Positions 54,962 to 63,459 of a stretch of DNA of 64,000 bases are shown piece after piece. The DNA lies in contig CP032507.1 of the NCBI GenBank assembly GCA_008375315.1, positions 372,001 through 436,000 on the forward strand. Reading direction: 5' to 3'. Below the pieces are notes generated by a model. That model searched no databases and was not told the origin of the DNA. It saw nothing but the letters and a program-made list of their open reading frames with translations. Position 1 is the first letter of the stretch. Each line of letters begins with the position of its first letter. The position numbers were made by a program, and so were the translations under genes. Origin of the DNA: Ectothiorhodospiraceae bacterium BW-2 (lineage in GTDB: Bacteria; Pseudomonadota; Gammaproteobacteria; Thiohalomonadales; Thiohalomonadaceae).

Positions 54962-55309
54962 TTACAGTAACTCTTTAATAGTCCCTTTAGGCATCACGGT
55001 CGCCACCGCAGAGCGCTGTACCCGAATCACCACCCCTTCAGCAATTTCGATAGTGAGAAACTCCTCAGCCAGTTCGGTTACTTTGCCTAATATCCCGCCA
55101 TTGGTAATGACCTCATCCCCCTTCTGCAGCGCCTCGGTCATCGCCTTATGCTGCTTCACCCGCTTCTGCTGCGGTCGAATTAACAGAAAATAGAAGACGA
55201 TAAACAGAATAATAAACGGAAACAGCGCCTCTAACAGCCCCGGCTGCTGTGCCGCCCCTGCCACTGCCGCATCACCTTCAGCCCATGCCTCACCGATAAA
55301 AAAGCTCAT
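54962..55309 (-). CDS. yajC: Preprotein translocase subunit YajC
   Basis: About 115 aa from ATG 55309 (GGAGAG ribosome binding site); the ATG at 55339 is unlikely. One membrane helix (FPFIILFIVFYFLLIRPQQK) is followed by the conserved basic and beta part (DEVITNGGILGKVTELAEEF). It associates with SecDF. tgt, the usual gene upstream, is absent; the divergent cutA gene is there instead. Confidence 0.95.
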   Translation of the reverse strand: MSFFIGEAWAEGDAAVAGAAQQPGLLEALFPFIILFIVFYFLLIRPQQKRVKQHKAMTEALQKGDEVITNGGILGKVTELAEEFLTIEIAEGVVIRVQRSAVATVMPKGTIKELL

Positions 55310-55499
55310 AATCTCTCCAAGTGTGAATAGAGTTTGCAAAAATTGAGGCCTCTATTATGGCATAGCTTGGCCCCACGACACACCGGTTGACCACGATTTT
55401 CAGCCAATTCGAAAAAACTCTCCCCTTTCGGCATAGCATCGTGACGGCGAAATGGGGTATGCTAGCCACTGCTTGCTATCAATAATGGGGGAGATAAAG

Positions 55500-55838
55500 A
55501 TGAGCAATCCTACCGATACGGGTTACCGAATCGCCTATACCACCTGCCCAGGACAGAAGAGCGCCGAAGAGCTAGCTCAGAGGCTGGTTGAAGCTCGGTT
55601 AGCGGCGTGTGTTAATGTCGTTCCAACTATCCGCTCTTTCTATCGCTGGGAAGAGAGGGTCGAACAGAGTGAGGAGTGGCTGTTACTGATTAAGACTCGC
55701 CGCGATCGCCTTGCCGCCATTGAGGCCTATCTACTAGAGCACCACCCCTACGAGGTGCCCGCCCTCATTGCTACCGTGGCCGATAGCGGCTCGGTTCCCT
55801 ATCTCGATTGGATTAGTCAATCGCTCACCTCTACTTAA
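55500..55838 (+). CDS. cutA: CutA-family divalent-cation tolerance protein
   Basis: A 112-aa trimeric PII-like protein, from ATG 55500 with GGGGAG upstream. Visible motifs are YTTCPGQKSAEELAQRLVEA, ACVNVVPTIRSFYRWEERVE and EVPALIATVADSGSVPYLDW. Linked to copper tolerance in E. coli, but its biochemical role is unsettled. cutA next to dsbD is a conserved gammaproteobacterial pairing. Confidence 0.95.
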   Translation: MSNPTDTGYRIAYTTCPGQKSAEELAQRLVEARLAACVNVVPTIRSFYRWEERVEQSEEWLLLIKTRRDRLAAIEAYLLEHHPYEVPALIATVADSGSVPYLDWISQSLTST

Positions 55839-55867
55839 CCCTACCCCACCTGTTTCGGACATTTGCC

Positions 55868-58096
55868 ATGATAATACGCACACTCCCCCTGCTGCTGCTG
55901 CTATGGCTGTTGCCTCTCTTAGCAATAGCCTTGACTGAAGAGCCACAGCTACTGCCCCCCGAGGAGGCCTTCACCGTCACCGTCACCCCTCTAGGGGCTG
56001 ATAGGTTGCAGGCAACTTGGCAGATCGCCGAGGGCTACTACCTCTACCGAAATAAATTTAGGGTTGACACCCCCACCGCCGGCCTCTCTCTAGGTGAGCT
56101 GTCGCTGCCAGCGGGGCAGATGAAGCAGGATGAGTTTTTTGGCCGCATTGAGATCTACCGCGATCAGGTGGTCGCTGAGATCCCGCTGCTAGAGCGTGGC
56201 AATAGTCAAGCGATCACGCTGGAGCTGAACTCGCAGGGGTGTGCCGATATTGGCGTCTGTTACCCCCCCTATACCCATACCGTATCGCTAGAGCTCCCCC
56301 TCCCCTCAACCCTCCCCTCAACCCCGCTATCGCTGTTTGAAGAGGAGTCGGAGGTGCTCGAACCCGATGTGGCGTTTAGGTTTAGCCACCGGGTTGAGAG
56401 TGGCGAGCTGATCATGGCCAGTTGGGAGATAGCTCCAGAACACTATCTCTATAAAGATAAGTTCAGTTTTGAGATCAGCGCCGAGGGGGTCACACTCGTT
56501 AACGCAGCGATTCCGAGCGGTGAGGAGAAGCAGGATGAGTTCTTCGGGCTCATTGAGGTGTTCCACCACCGTATCGATATCCCGCTTACCCTCGCTCGCA
56601 CAACCACTGAAGCGACCGAACTCACCCTAACAGCTAACTATCAGGGCTGCGCTGAGATCGGTATCTGTTATCCGCCGCTCTCAAAAACCGTTACGCTCAC
56701 CCTGCCGGCAGTTGCGGCTCCAACAGCGCCTAACTCCACCGTGCAGACGACGACCACCGCAGTGGCAGCGACCTCTCCCCCTCTTAACGAACAAGATAGC
56801 CTCGCCCAGTCACTCGCGACGGGGAGTGCGGCGTCAACCATTCTGCTCTTCTTTGGACTGGGGCTGCTGCTCGCCTTCACCCCCTGTGTCTTTCCGATGA
56901 TCCCGATTCTATCGAGTATTATCGTCGGTCAGGGGGAGGGGCTGAGTACCCGCCGCGCCTTTACCCTCTCGCTAGTCTATGTGCTAGCGATGGCGCTCAC
57001 CTATACCGTTGCCGGTGTTTTGGCCGGTCTCTTTGGGGCTAATCTGCAGGCGATGTTCCAAAACCCATGGATTTTGAGCAGTTTTAGTCTGGTGTTTGTA
57101 CTGCTAGCGCTATCGATGTTTGGCTTCTATGAGCTACAGCTACCTAGCGCAGTTCAGAGCTGGCTGGCGGAGAAGAGCAATAAGCAGCAGGGGGGAACCT
57201 TAGCTGGTGTCGCGATTATGGGGCTGCTCTCAGCCCTCATCGTCGGCCCCTGTGTTGCGCCGCCGTTGATGGGAGCGCTGATCTATATTGGTCAGACGGG
57301 GGATGCTCTCCTCGGGGGGCTAGCCCTGTTTGCGCTTAGCCTCGGTATGGGGGCGCCGCTACTCCTCATCGGTACCTCGGCCGGTAAACTGCTACCGCGT
57401 GCTGGCGGCTGGATGGATGCTGTTAAAGCGGTATTCGGCGTGCTACTACTGGCCGTCGCTATCTGGATGCTAGAGCGAATCCTGCCCGCTTGGCTGGTGA
57501 TGCTGCTCTGGGCACTCCTGCTGATCTCGGCGGCTGTCTATCTGGGTGCCCTAGAGCCTGTCGGTGATAAATCGGGCTGGTATCGCCTCTGGAAGGGGCT
57601 GGGCGTTGTACTGCTGATTCAGGGGATATTGATCATGATCGGCATCGCCTCTGGGGCTAAAGATCCGCTGCTGCCGCTAAAAGGCTCGCCGATGATGACA
57701 CAGCAGGCCGGTGGCGCTCTGCAGTCGGCCCATGTCAGCTTTAAGTCAATTAAGAGCCTTGATGACTTAGAGCGGGAGATAGCAAGCGCCAGTGCCGCCG
57801 GAAAGGGGGTGATGCTCGATTTTTACGCCGACTGGTGTATCTCCTGTAAAGAGATGGAGAAATATACCTTTAGCGATCCGAAGGTTATCGCCGCGTTGAG
57901 TAACACGGTCTCGCTACAGGCCGATGTGACCGCTAATGATGAGATCGATAAGGCGCTCATGGCCCACTTTAAGATTATCGGGCCGCCGGCGATTCTCTTC
58001 TTTAACTCGAAGGGGGAGGAGGTACGAGCTAATCGGGTGGTCGGATTTATGGAGCCCGAACCGTTTATCGAGCAGATTAGTCAGGCGCTGAATTAA
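55868..58096 (+). CDS. dsbD: Thiol:disulfide interchange protein DsbD with duplicated N-terminal domain
   Basis: Carries electrons from cytoplasmic thioredoxin to the periplasm. At 742 aa it is about 175 longer than E. coli DsbD (565) because the alpha domain occurs twice. After a signal peptide, copy 1 (about 35-145) has the redox pair in SQGCADIGVCYPP and copy 2 (about 165-285) the pair in YQGCAEIGICYPP. The membrane domain begins near residue 320 (LLLAFTPCVFPMIPILSSII), and the C-terminal thioredoxin domain has FYADWCISCKEME. All cysteine pairs are intact. It follows cutA by 29 bp. Confidence 0.95.
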   Translation: MIIRTLPLLLLLWLLPLLAIALTEEPQLLPPEEAFTVTVTPLGADRLQATWQIAEGYYLYRNKFRVDTPTAGLSLGELSLPAGQMKQDEFFGRIEIYRDQVVAEIPLLERGNSQAITLELNSQGCADIGVCYPPYTHTVSLELPLPSTLPSTPLSLFEEESEVLEPDVAFRFSHRVESGELIMASWEIAPEHYLYKDKFSFEISAEGVTLVNAAIPSGEEKQDEFFGLIEVFHHRIDIPLTLARTTTEATELTLTANYQGCAEIGICYPPLSKTVTLTLPAVAAPTAPNSTVQTTTTAVAATSPPLNEQDSLAQSLATGSAASTILLFFGLGLLLAFTPCVFPMIPILSSIIVGQGEGLSTRRAFTLSLVYVLAMALTYTVAGVLAGLFGANLQAMFQNPWILSSFSLVFVLLALSMFGFYELQLPSAVQSWLAEKSNKQQGGTLAGVAIMGLLSALIVGPCVAPPLMGALIYIGQTGDALLGGLALFALSLGMGAPLLLIGTSAGKLLPRAGGWMDAVKAVFGVLLLAVAIWMLERILPAWLVMLLWALLLISAAVYLGALEPVGDKSGWYRLWKGLGVVLLIQGILIMIGIASGAKDPLLPLKGSPMMTQQAGGALQSAHVSFKSIKSLDDLEREIASASAAGKGVMLDFYADWCISCKEMEKYTFSDPKVIAALSNTVSLQADVTANDEIDKALMAHFKIIGPPAILFFNSKGEEVRANRVVGFMEPEPFIEQISQALN

Positions 58097-58670
58097 CGCT
58101 GTCCTCGGTCGTAGGCAGCAGATCGTTCAAACTCTTATCGAGCTTTTGTAGCATCTGCGGTGCCTCGACCTCCATCACCTGCTCGATAATCCACTTATTA
58201 TCGCTACCGCTGGCGGGCATGATGGCAGCAATCACCGTGCCAAAGTAGCGCAGAGCCGGATAGGAGGGTTTCCCATCGGGATAGCTAAATTCAGCATAGT
58301 CGGCCAAGCGCTGGTTTAGCTGTTCTAGAAAGGGGGTCGTGATATCGCGCGAGCTAGCCTCTCCCTGTCGTGCCTGCTCCATATTCTCTTTATAGGTTAA
58401 GGCCACTTTTTGCGCCATCCCATTCACAAAGCGCTGAAACTCCTCCTCCGATAGCTGTGGATAGAGCTTAGCGCCACCACACTGGAGTAAAAAAGTACTA
58501 AACTCAGCAATGACATTCACTAGCTGCTCGTTAGTCTCAAAATTAAAGCCATCTTGATACATCTTATCTACGGTGGTGTGGCTGATCCGCCACAACAGAA
58601 AACCGATCGTATTGGCAATATCCTCTAAGGAACGCTGCTGCTGTTTATGCCACTTAGTCTTTAGCCTCAT
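58077..58670 (-). CDS. Conserved-looking protein of unknown function
   Basis: 197 aa, not recognised. Mostly helical and soluble: starts MRLKTKWHKQQQRSLEDIAN; a possible helix bundle follows (TNEQLVNVIAEFSTFLLQCG). No signal peptide or membrane helix and a single Cys. Its 3' end overlaps the convergent dsbD gene by 20 bp. It lies downstream of the rspA-like terminator, so it needs its own promoter or read-through. Confidence 0.6.
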   Translation of the reverse strand: MRLKTKWHKQQQRSLEDIANTIGFLLWRISHTTVDKMYQDGFNFETNEQLVNVIAEFSTFLLQCGGAKLYPQLSEEEFQRFVNGMAQKVALTYKENMEQARQGEASSRDITTPFLEQLNQRLADYAEFSYPDGKPSYPALRYFGTVIAAIMPASGSDNKWIIEQVMEVEAPQMLQKLDKSLNDLLPTTEDSVNSAPD

Positions 58671-58694
58671 CGTCTGCTCCAGAGTCTTAGATCG

Positions 58695-58726
58695 AAAAAA
58701 AAGCCACTGATCTGATCTCAGTGGCT
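58695..58726 (-). terminator. Intrinsic terminator of the cas6-like/rspA-like operon
   Basis: On the minus strand AGCCACTGA/TCAGTGGCT form a perfect 9-bp stem with a 7-nt loop, followed by eight T. It lies 42 bp after the stop of the DsrC-like gene. Confidence 0.93.
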
Positions 58727-58767
58727 ATGGAGAAGCGGCCGTTATAGATAACGGCGGGGGATAGTCA

Positions 58768-59112
58768 TCAATAGCCGCCTTTACGCTTAGTCTCAGGTAG
58801 GCCAGCAATTTTGCTCGCCTGCTTCGCAGGCCCTCGGGGAAAGCTCTCATAGAGCACTTTTGCATCGACCTTATCTAAATCAGTCCACACCTCTTTAAAG
58901 TGTTTGACCATATTGCGCTCATTAGGCTGGTTACCACTGTTATTAAAATACTCATCACGCAGGTAGTTAATAATCTCCCAGGCTCTATCGTTGAGCTGAA
59001 TCCCCTCCGATTCCGCAATCACCTTAGCAACCTCTTCGCTCCAGTCATCAAGATTGACTAGATAACCGTTCGCATCGGCCTCTACGGCACTACCGTTTAC
59101 TTCATAAGACAT
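58768..59112 (-). CDS. DsrC/TusE-family paralogue without cysteines (RspA-like)
   Basis: A 114-aa protein of the DsrC/TusE fold (NLDDWSEEVAKVIAESEGIQ, WEIINYLRDEYFNN, NERNMVKHFKEVW). DsrC proper carries two cysteines in its C-terminal arm, the carriers of sulfur: one in a GPAKQGCKIAGLP context and one next to last. Here the arm reads GPAKQASKIAGLPETKRKGGY, so both are replaced, and the whole protein has no cysteine. Such paralogues have been described as regulatory sulfur-related proteins (Rsp), and it is therefore probably regulatory or structural rather than a sulfur carrier. It is last gene of the four-gene operon opposite dsrA. Confidence 0.88.
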   Translation of the reverse strand: MSYEVNGSAVEADANGYLVNLDDWSEEVAKVIAESEGIQLNDRAWEIINYLRDEYFNNSGNQPNERNMVKHFKEVWTDLDKVDAKVLYESFPRGPAKQASKIAGLPETKRKGGY

Positions 59113-59129
59113 AGAATAACTCCTTTTGC

Positions 59130-59780
59130 TTAATTTAAGGTTTTGTGGGGAATAAAGATACCAAACCCCAAATGTTGTTGTCGACCATAGCCGTTTTGTT
59201 GCAATGTCACCGAATCGGCTTTGGTCAGCTCTGCTACAAAGAGACTGCGGGAGACCTTTTCACCCGCCCCCCAACGGTGAACCACCCGTTTACCGGCTAG
59301 CACCTTATTAAATTTCAGCCCTGCTGCGCGTAAGTAGTCAACCGCCTCAGCAATCAATAGCTGCTCATCCTCAACAGACTCACTAGTGATATAACGACAA
59401 TAGAGCGCCGAAGATGGGATAAGTTGTTTGAGTTTAGCCTGTTTAACCGTCAGCGGATAGCCGTCAATATCAAATGTTAGCCCCGAAAGCGCTCGTGCGG
59501 CTTCAATTCTGTGGCTAGGCAAGCGCAACTCTAACCGAATACGACGAGAGAGATAGAGGGCCTCAGTCGGCCGCTCCCAGCCATTCCCTGAGTCAGCACC
59601 ATGGATGAGGTGTAGTGCTGCCTGCGGTTCAGCGGCCAACCACGGCAGCGCCCCATTGATGGCTGAGGAGAGGGCGTAGGCGTGATCGACGGCGATGGTG
59701 GGGCAATCAATGGCAAAAGAGAGCTCCTGCACCTCATCGGGAACGACAAAATGATCTTCGTTGGGCGATTCAACCCACAT
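59130..59780 (-). CDS. Cas6/Cmx6-like RAMP protein, stand-alone
   Basis: 216 aa. The pattern matches Cas6/Cmx6 of subtype I-MYXAN: VQELSFAIDCPTIAVDHAYA near the N-terminus (possible catalytic His33), then LYLSRRIRLELRLPSHRIEA, then LKQLIPSSALYCRYI, and a C-terminal glycine-rich loop in the segment VTLQQNGYGRQQHLGFGIFI. In Cas6 enzymes this loop binds RNA and a His cleaves CRISPR transcripts. No CRISPR array or other cas gene is in the window. It starts 2 bp after the 238-aa gene and is followed by the DsrC-like gene, so it may have been recruited as an RNA-binding or -processing protein in sulfur oxidation. The assignment comes from motif memory; an HMM search would settle it. Confidence 0.7.
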   Translation of the reverse strand: MWVESPNEDHFVVPDEVQELSFAIDCPTIAVDHAYALSSAINGALPWLAAEPQAALHLIHGADSGNGWERPTEALYLSRRIRLELRLPSHRIEAARALSGLTFDIDGYPLTVKQAKLKQLIPSSALYCRYITSESVEDEQLLIAEAVDYLRAAGLKFNKVLAGKRVVHRWGAGEKVSRSLFVAELTKADSVTLQQNGYGRQQHLGFGIFIPHKTLN

Positions 59781-59782
59781 AA

Positions 59783-60499
59783 CTAAGGCGACTCCGGAAT
59801 TTTAGCCCGAATCGCCTCACGATCGAACCACCACTGCTCTTCCACCAGTGCTTCGACCACCTGACCGAGCCGAGGGATACATTTGGCCGGATCGTTGAGC
59901 TCCAGTCGCTCGACCCAAAAGTCGAAAATCTCCTGCTCCTCTACCTGACTATGGCGACGGGCCACATCACCTAAGAGCTGCATGGTATAAAATTTTAGGT
60001 GGTTACGAACCTGCTCATCTTCGACACGAAGATCGACAATATAGTTAGCTACCGCAGCGGCGACAGCCGCCCCATCGGAGCGATCAGGGGAGTCGTTAAT
60101 CAGATGTTCCAGCATTGCAATCGTCAACTCGGTATCGATAGGGAAGGTGACCCCAAGCCAGATACCGTGGCCTATCGCGACCACCGAGTCGTTCTGCTCG
60201 GCTTGATAGATAATGTCACACGCCTCGACCGCATGGAGCCAACTTTCAGAGCTAATCGCTACCGGCAGTACCTCATGCGCGAGCTGCCACGCCTCAGCTT
60301 TGCGCTCTAGATCGAGCAGCACATAGCCCGCCTCCATGCGGTTTTTACAGTAGGCCGCGTCGGTCGTCGAATTGAGCTGCGACAGCGCTTGGGCTAAAGA
60401 GGCTAATTTCGCTTCTAACAGCTCGCTAGAGCGGACGGTATCTTCACTCGATTCGGCTTCACCAGCCACAACTGAGGCGGAGAGGTAGTGTCTTGACAT
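59783..60499 (-). CDS. Helical protein of unknown function in the sulfur-locus operon
   Basis: 238 aa, not recognised. Almost wholly helical with TPR-like pairs (LEAKLASLAQALSQLNSTTD, MEAGYVLLDLERKAEAWQLA, AVEACDIIYQAEQ). Acidic, soluble and without a signal peptide. Its stop is 2 bp before the Cas6-like start, so the two are translationally coupled and may form a complex. The ribosome binding site before ATG 60499 is weak. Confidence 0.75.
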   Translation of the reverse strand: MSRHYLSASVVAGEAESSEDTVRSSELLEAKLASLAQALSQLNSTTDAAYCKNRMEAGYVLLDLERKAEAWQLAHEVLPVAISSESWLHAVEACDIIYQAEQNDSVVAIGHGIWLGVTFPIDTELTIAMLEHLINDSPDRSDGAAVAAAVANYIVDLRVEDEQVRNHLKFYTMQLLGDVARRHSQVEEQEIFDFWVERLELNDPAKCIPRLGQVVEALVEEQWWFDREAIRAKIPESP

Positions 60500-60526
60500 A
60501 GCAGATAGTAGATAATAATCAAAAAG

Positions 60527-60703
60527 TTAGGTAAATTTAGCTTCGAGACGATCCTCCCAGTTTCCTGGGGTATCGCCAAACTGGGGTTTAACATCAATGC
60601 GGAAGAACATCTCCTCTTTAGAGAGCGTCTCAATCAGCTCTTCTAACTGTTCAAAACTCTCTAACTGCGGGTTCTGTATCAGCACTTCACTAAGGTTTAG
60701 CAT
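60527..60703 (-). CDS. Small acidic protein heading the operon
   Basis: 58 aa from ATG 60703 (a TTG at 60712 is possible). The sequence starts MLNLSEVLIQNPQLESFEQL and ends in EDRLEAKFT; acidic, probably helical then beta. No homologue recognised. It lies 27 bp upstream of the 238-aa gene, with no terminator between, so it appears to be the first gene of the unit. Confidence 0.6.
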   Translation of the reverse strand: MLNLSEVLIQNPQLESFEQLEELIETLSKEEMFFRIDVKPQFGDTPGNWEDRLEAKFT

Positions 60704-61029
60704 GGTTGACAAATTCCGTATCGGTTCAGGTTAGAGCCATAGTGGGAGCTGCCAAAAGCAAAAACAAGCCTCGACTCTACGCCATCGCCGTGGTCTCCTA
60801 AGTATGGAAGCGGTCATTCAGTATCCACTTATATTATTAAATATCAATTTGGAATATCCCAATAGGGATATAAATCCCCCCCCGATAGCCCCCCATGAGA
60901 AAGAGTGTTAATTGAGCGATATGCGACTAGAATTCGCCGCAACTTGAGCTGGTTGTTGGTTTGGCTAACACTTAGCCGGCTCAATAGCGAAATTCGATGA
61001 CTCAAAACTTATCTACTTCAGGAGCTGTT
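60704..61029. other. Divergent control region between the rspA-like operon and dsr
   Basis: A 326-bp region without a gene. It contains the perfect inverted repeat at 60854-60871, an AT-rich block before it (about 60810-60850), and C-runs (60876-60883 and 60890-60895). No promoter pair with good spacing stands out; TAGAAT at 60928-60933 is a possible -10 for dsrA. It probably controls both operons. Confidence 0.6.
60854..60871. promoter_or_regulatory. Inverted repeat, likely operator in the dsr control region
   Basis: ATATCCC, AATA, GGGATAT: a perfect 7-bp inverted repeat with a 4-bp spacer, placed about midway between the two divergent operons. The size suits a dimeric winged-helix regulator. 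The protein that binds is unknown. Confidence 0.6.
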
Positions 61030-62271
61030 ATGGCAAAACCGATGTACGAAACCCCGATGCTGGACGAACTGGAGAGCGGCCCTTGGCCTAGCTTTGTGAC
61101 CGGTCTAAAGCGTCTTGCTAAAGATAACGACATGATGGTTGACCTCCTCGGTCAGCTCGAAACCTCCTACCGTACCCGTAAGGGCTACTGGAAGGGCGGC
61201 ACCGTCGGTGTTATCGGCTACGGCGGCGGGATTATCCCCCGCTTCACCGAACTGAAAGATGAGAACGAAAAGCCGCTCTTTCCAGCAGCGGCCGAGTTCC
61301 ACACCTTGCGGGTCATGCCCCCTCCCGGGATGCACTACGATACCAACACTATCCGCAAATTCTGCGATATTTGGGAAAAATATGGCTCCGGCCTCATCGC
61401 CTTCCACGGCCAGTCGGGCGATATTATGTTCCAAGGGTGCAGCACCGACAATGTCCAAAAGGCGTTTGATGAGCTCAACGAGATGGGCTTCGACCTCGGC
61501 GGTGCCGGCCCGGCTGTTCGTACCGGCATGAGCTGCGTCGGTGCCGCTCGCTGCGAAAACTCCTGCTTTGACGAAGGGCGTACCCTGCGGATGTATGTCA
61601 ACGCCTTCTTAGATGATATGCACCGTCCCGCGCTACCCTATAAGTTCAAGTTCAAAGTCTCTGGCTGCCCGAACGACTGCATGAACTCAGTCCAGCGGGC
61701 CGATATGGCCACCATCGGCACTTGGCGTGACGACATGAAGGTCGATCAGGCCGAAGTCAAAGCCTATGTTGACAAAGTTGGCCGCAAATATGTGATCGAT
61801 AATGTCATCACCCGCTGCCCAACTCAGGCGCTGTCACTCAATGATGATGACACCTTAACGGTTGATAATCAGAACTGTGTCCGCTGCATGCACTGCATTA
61901 ATGTCATGACCAAAGCGCTCTCACCTGGCGATGATAAAGGCGTCACCGTCTTAGTCGGTGGTAAGCGGACTCTGAAGATTGGCGACCTCATGGGCACGGT
62001 CATTATTCCGTTCCACAAGCTCGAAACTGACGAAGATTTCGAGTATCTCGAAGAGCTAGCGGGTGAGATTATCGACTTCTTCGCCGAAAATGCACTAGAG
62101 CATGAGCGTACCGGAGAGATGATTGAGCGCATCGGTCTGGTGAACTTCCTCGAAGGGATCGGCCTTGAGATCGACCCCAACATGATCACCAACCCACGAA
62201 TGAACCCCTATGTTCGTACCGATGGTTGGGATGAAGAGGCCGAAAAGTGGTTTGAGCGTAAAGCCGGCTAA
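61030..62271 (+). CDS. dsrA: Dissimilatory sulfite reductase alpha subunit, oxidative type
   Basis: With DsrB forms the sirohaem enzyme that in sulfur oxidisers converts persulfide sulfur to sulfite. About 413 aa from ATG 61030 (AGGAG at 61020-61024); the ATG at 60997 is less likely. Cysteines for sirohaem-[4Fe-4S] are in CVGAARCENSC and VSGCPNDCMNS; the ferredoxin domain has RCPTQALSL and QNCVRCMHCINVM. The oxidative direction is inferred from dsrEF downstream. First gene of the dsr operon. Confidence 0.97.
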   Translation: MAKPMYETPMLDELESGPWPSFVTGLKRLAKDNDMMVDLLGQLETSYRTRKGYWKGGTVGVIGYGGGIIPRFTELKDENEKPLFPAAAEFHTLRVMPPPGMHYDTNTIRKFCDIWEKYGSGLIAFHGQSGDIMFQGCSTDNVQKAFDELNEMGFDLGGAGPAVRTGMSCVGAARCENSCFDEGRTLRMYVNAFLDDMHRPALPYKFKFKVSGCPNDCMNSVQRADMATIGTWRDDMKVDQAEVKAYVDKVGRKYVIDNVITRCPTQALSLNDDDTLTVDNQNCVRCMHCINVMTKALSPGDDKGVTVLVGGKRTLKIGDLMGTVIIPFHKLETDEDFEYLEELAGEIIDFFAENALEHERTGEMIERIGLVNFLEGIGLEIDPNMITNPRMNPYVRTDGWDEEAEKWFERKAG

Positions 62272-62355
62272 CGACCCTACTTCAACTTAAACTTTACCCT
62301 TAGCGGGGTCTGACTAAGATGACCCCGCGATTTTCCCGAATTCTGGAGGATTTAT

Positions 62356-63426
62356 ATGTCAGAACCACGCATGCCGATTGAGAGTGGCGTACCAGAGATG
62401 GAGCCGTACCTGCACCCTACCCTGAAGAAGAACTACGGGCAGTGGGCATGGCACGATCGTCCCCGTCCTGGCGTGCTACACCATGTAGCGAAGGGAGGCG
62501 ATGAGGTCTGGACTGTCCGCGCAGGAACCCAACGCCAAATGGATGTTTACACCATTCGCAAACTGATGGATATTGCCGATGAGTTTGCTGAAGGGTATGT
62601 CCGTTTTACTATTCGCTCTAACATTGAGTTTATGGTGACCGATGAGAGCAAAGTTAAACCCCTGATTGAGAAACTGAACGCCGAGGGCTTCCCTATCGGC
62701 GGTACCGGTAACTCGGTCTCCATGATCTCGCACACTCAAGGCTGGCTCCACTGCGATATTCCCGGTACCGATGCCTCAGGTGCGGTCAAAGCGCTAATGG
62801 ATGAGCTCTATCATGAGTTTACCCACGAAGAGATGCCTAACCGCGTCCGTATCACCACCTCCTGCTGCCAGATTAACTGTGGCGGTCAAGGAGATATCGC
62901 GATCAATATCCAACACACCAAGCCACCTAAGATTAACCACAATCTAGTTGCCAATGTCTGTGAGCGCCCTTCGGTTGTTGCACGCTGTCCGGTTGCCGCG
63001 ATTCGTCCGGCGATGGTAAACGGCAAGCCTTCACTTGAGGTCGATGAGAAGAAGTGTATCTGCTGTGGTGCCTGCTTCCCCCCCTGCCCGCCGATGCAGA
63101 TTAACGATCCGGAGCACTCCAAATTTGCCATCTGGGTTGGCGGTAAAAACTCCAACGCCCGCTCTAAGCCGACCTTCCATAAACTAGTCGCAGCGGGTAT
63201 CCCCAACAATCCGCCTCGCTGGCCTGAAGTCTCAGAAGTGGTCAAGAAGATTCTCGCCGCTTACAAAGCCGATGCGAAGGATTGGGAGCGGATGAACGAG
63301 TGGATCGATCGTATCGGTTGGCCCCGCTTCTTCGAGAAGACCGGTCTGCCATTTACCAAGTATCACATCGATAACTGGCGTGGTGGTCGCGTTAACCTTA
63401 ACGCGTCGGCTCATATTCGTTTCTAA
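62356..63426 (+). CDS. dsrB: Dissimilatory sulfite reductase beta subunit, oxidative type
   Basis: 356-aa partner of DsrA with its own cofactor site. Cys motifs: TTSCCQINCGGQGDIA (sirohaem cluster region), RCPVAAIRPAM, and ferredoxin-type KKCICCGACFPPCPPM. The ribosome binding site TGGAGGA precedes ATG 62356. It lies 84 bp after dsrA. Confidence 0.97.
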   Translation: MSEPRMPIESGVPEMEPYLHPTLKKNYGQWAWHDRPRPGVLHHVAKGGDEVWTVRAGTQRQMDVYTIRKLMDIADEFAEGYVRFTIRSNIEFMVTDESKVKPLIEKLNAEGFPIGGTGNSVSMISHTQGWLHCDIPGTDASGAVKALMDELYHEFTHEEMPNRVRITTSCCQINCGGQGDIAINIQHTKPPKINHNLVANVCERPSVVARCPVAAIRPAMVNGKPSLEVDEKKCICCGACFPPCPPMQINDPEHSKFAIWVGGKNSNARSKPTFHKLVAAGIPNNPPRWPEVSEVVKKILAAYKADAKDWERMNEWIDRIGWPRFFEKTGLPFTKYHIDNWRGGRVNLNASAHIRF

Positions 63427-63459
63427 GTGTCACTTGAAAAGAGTAAGGTATCCTGACTA

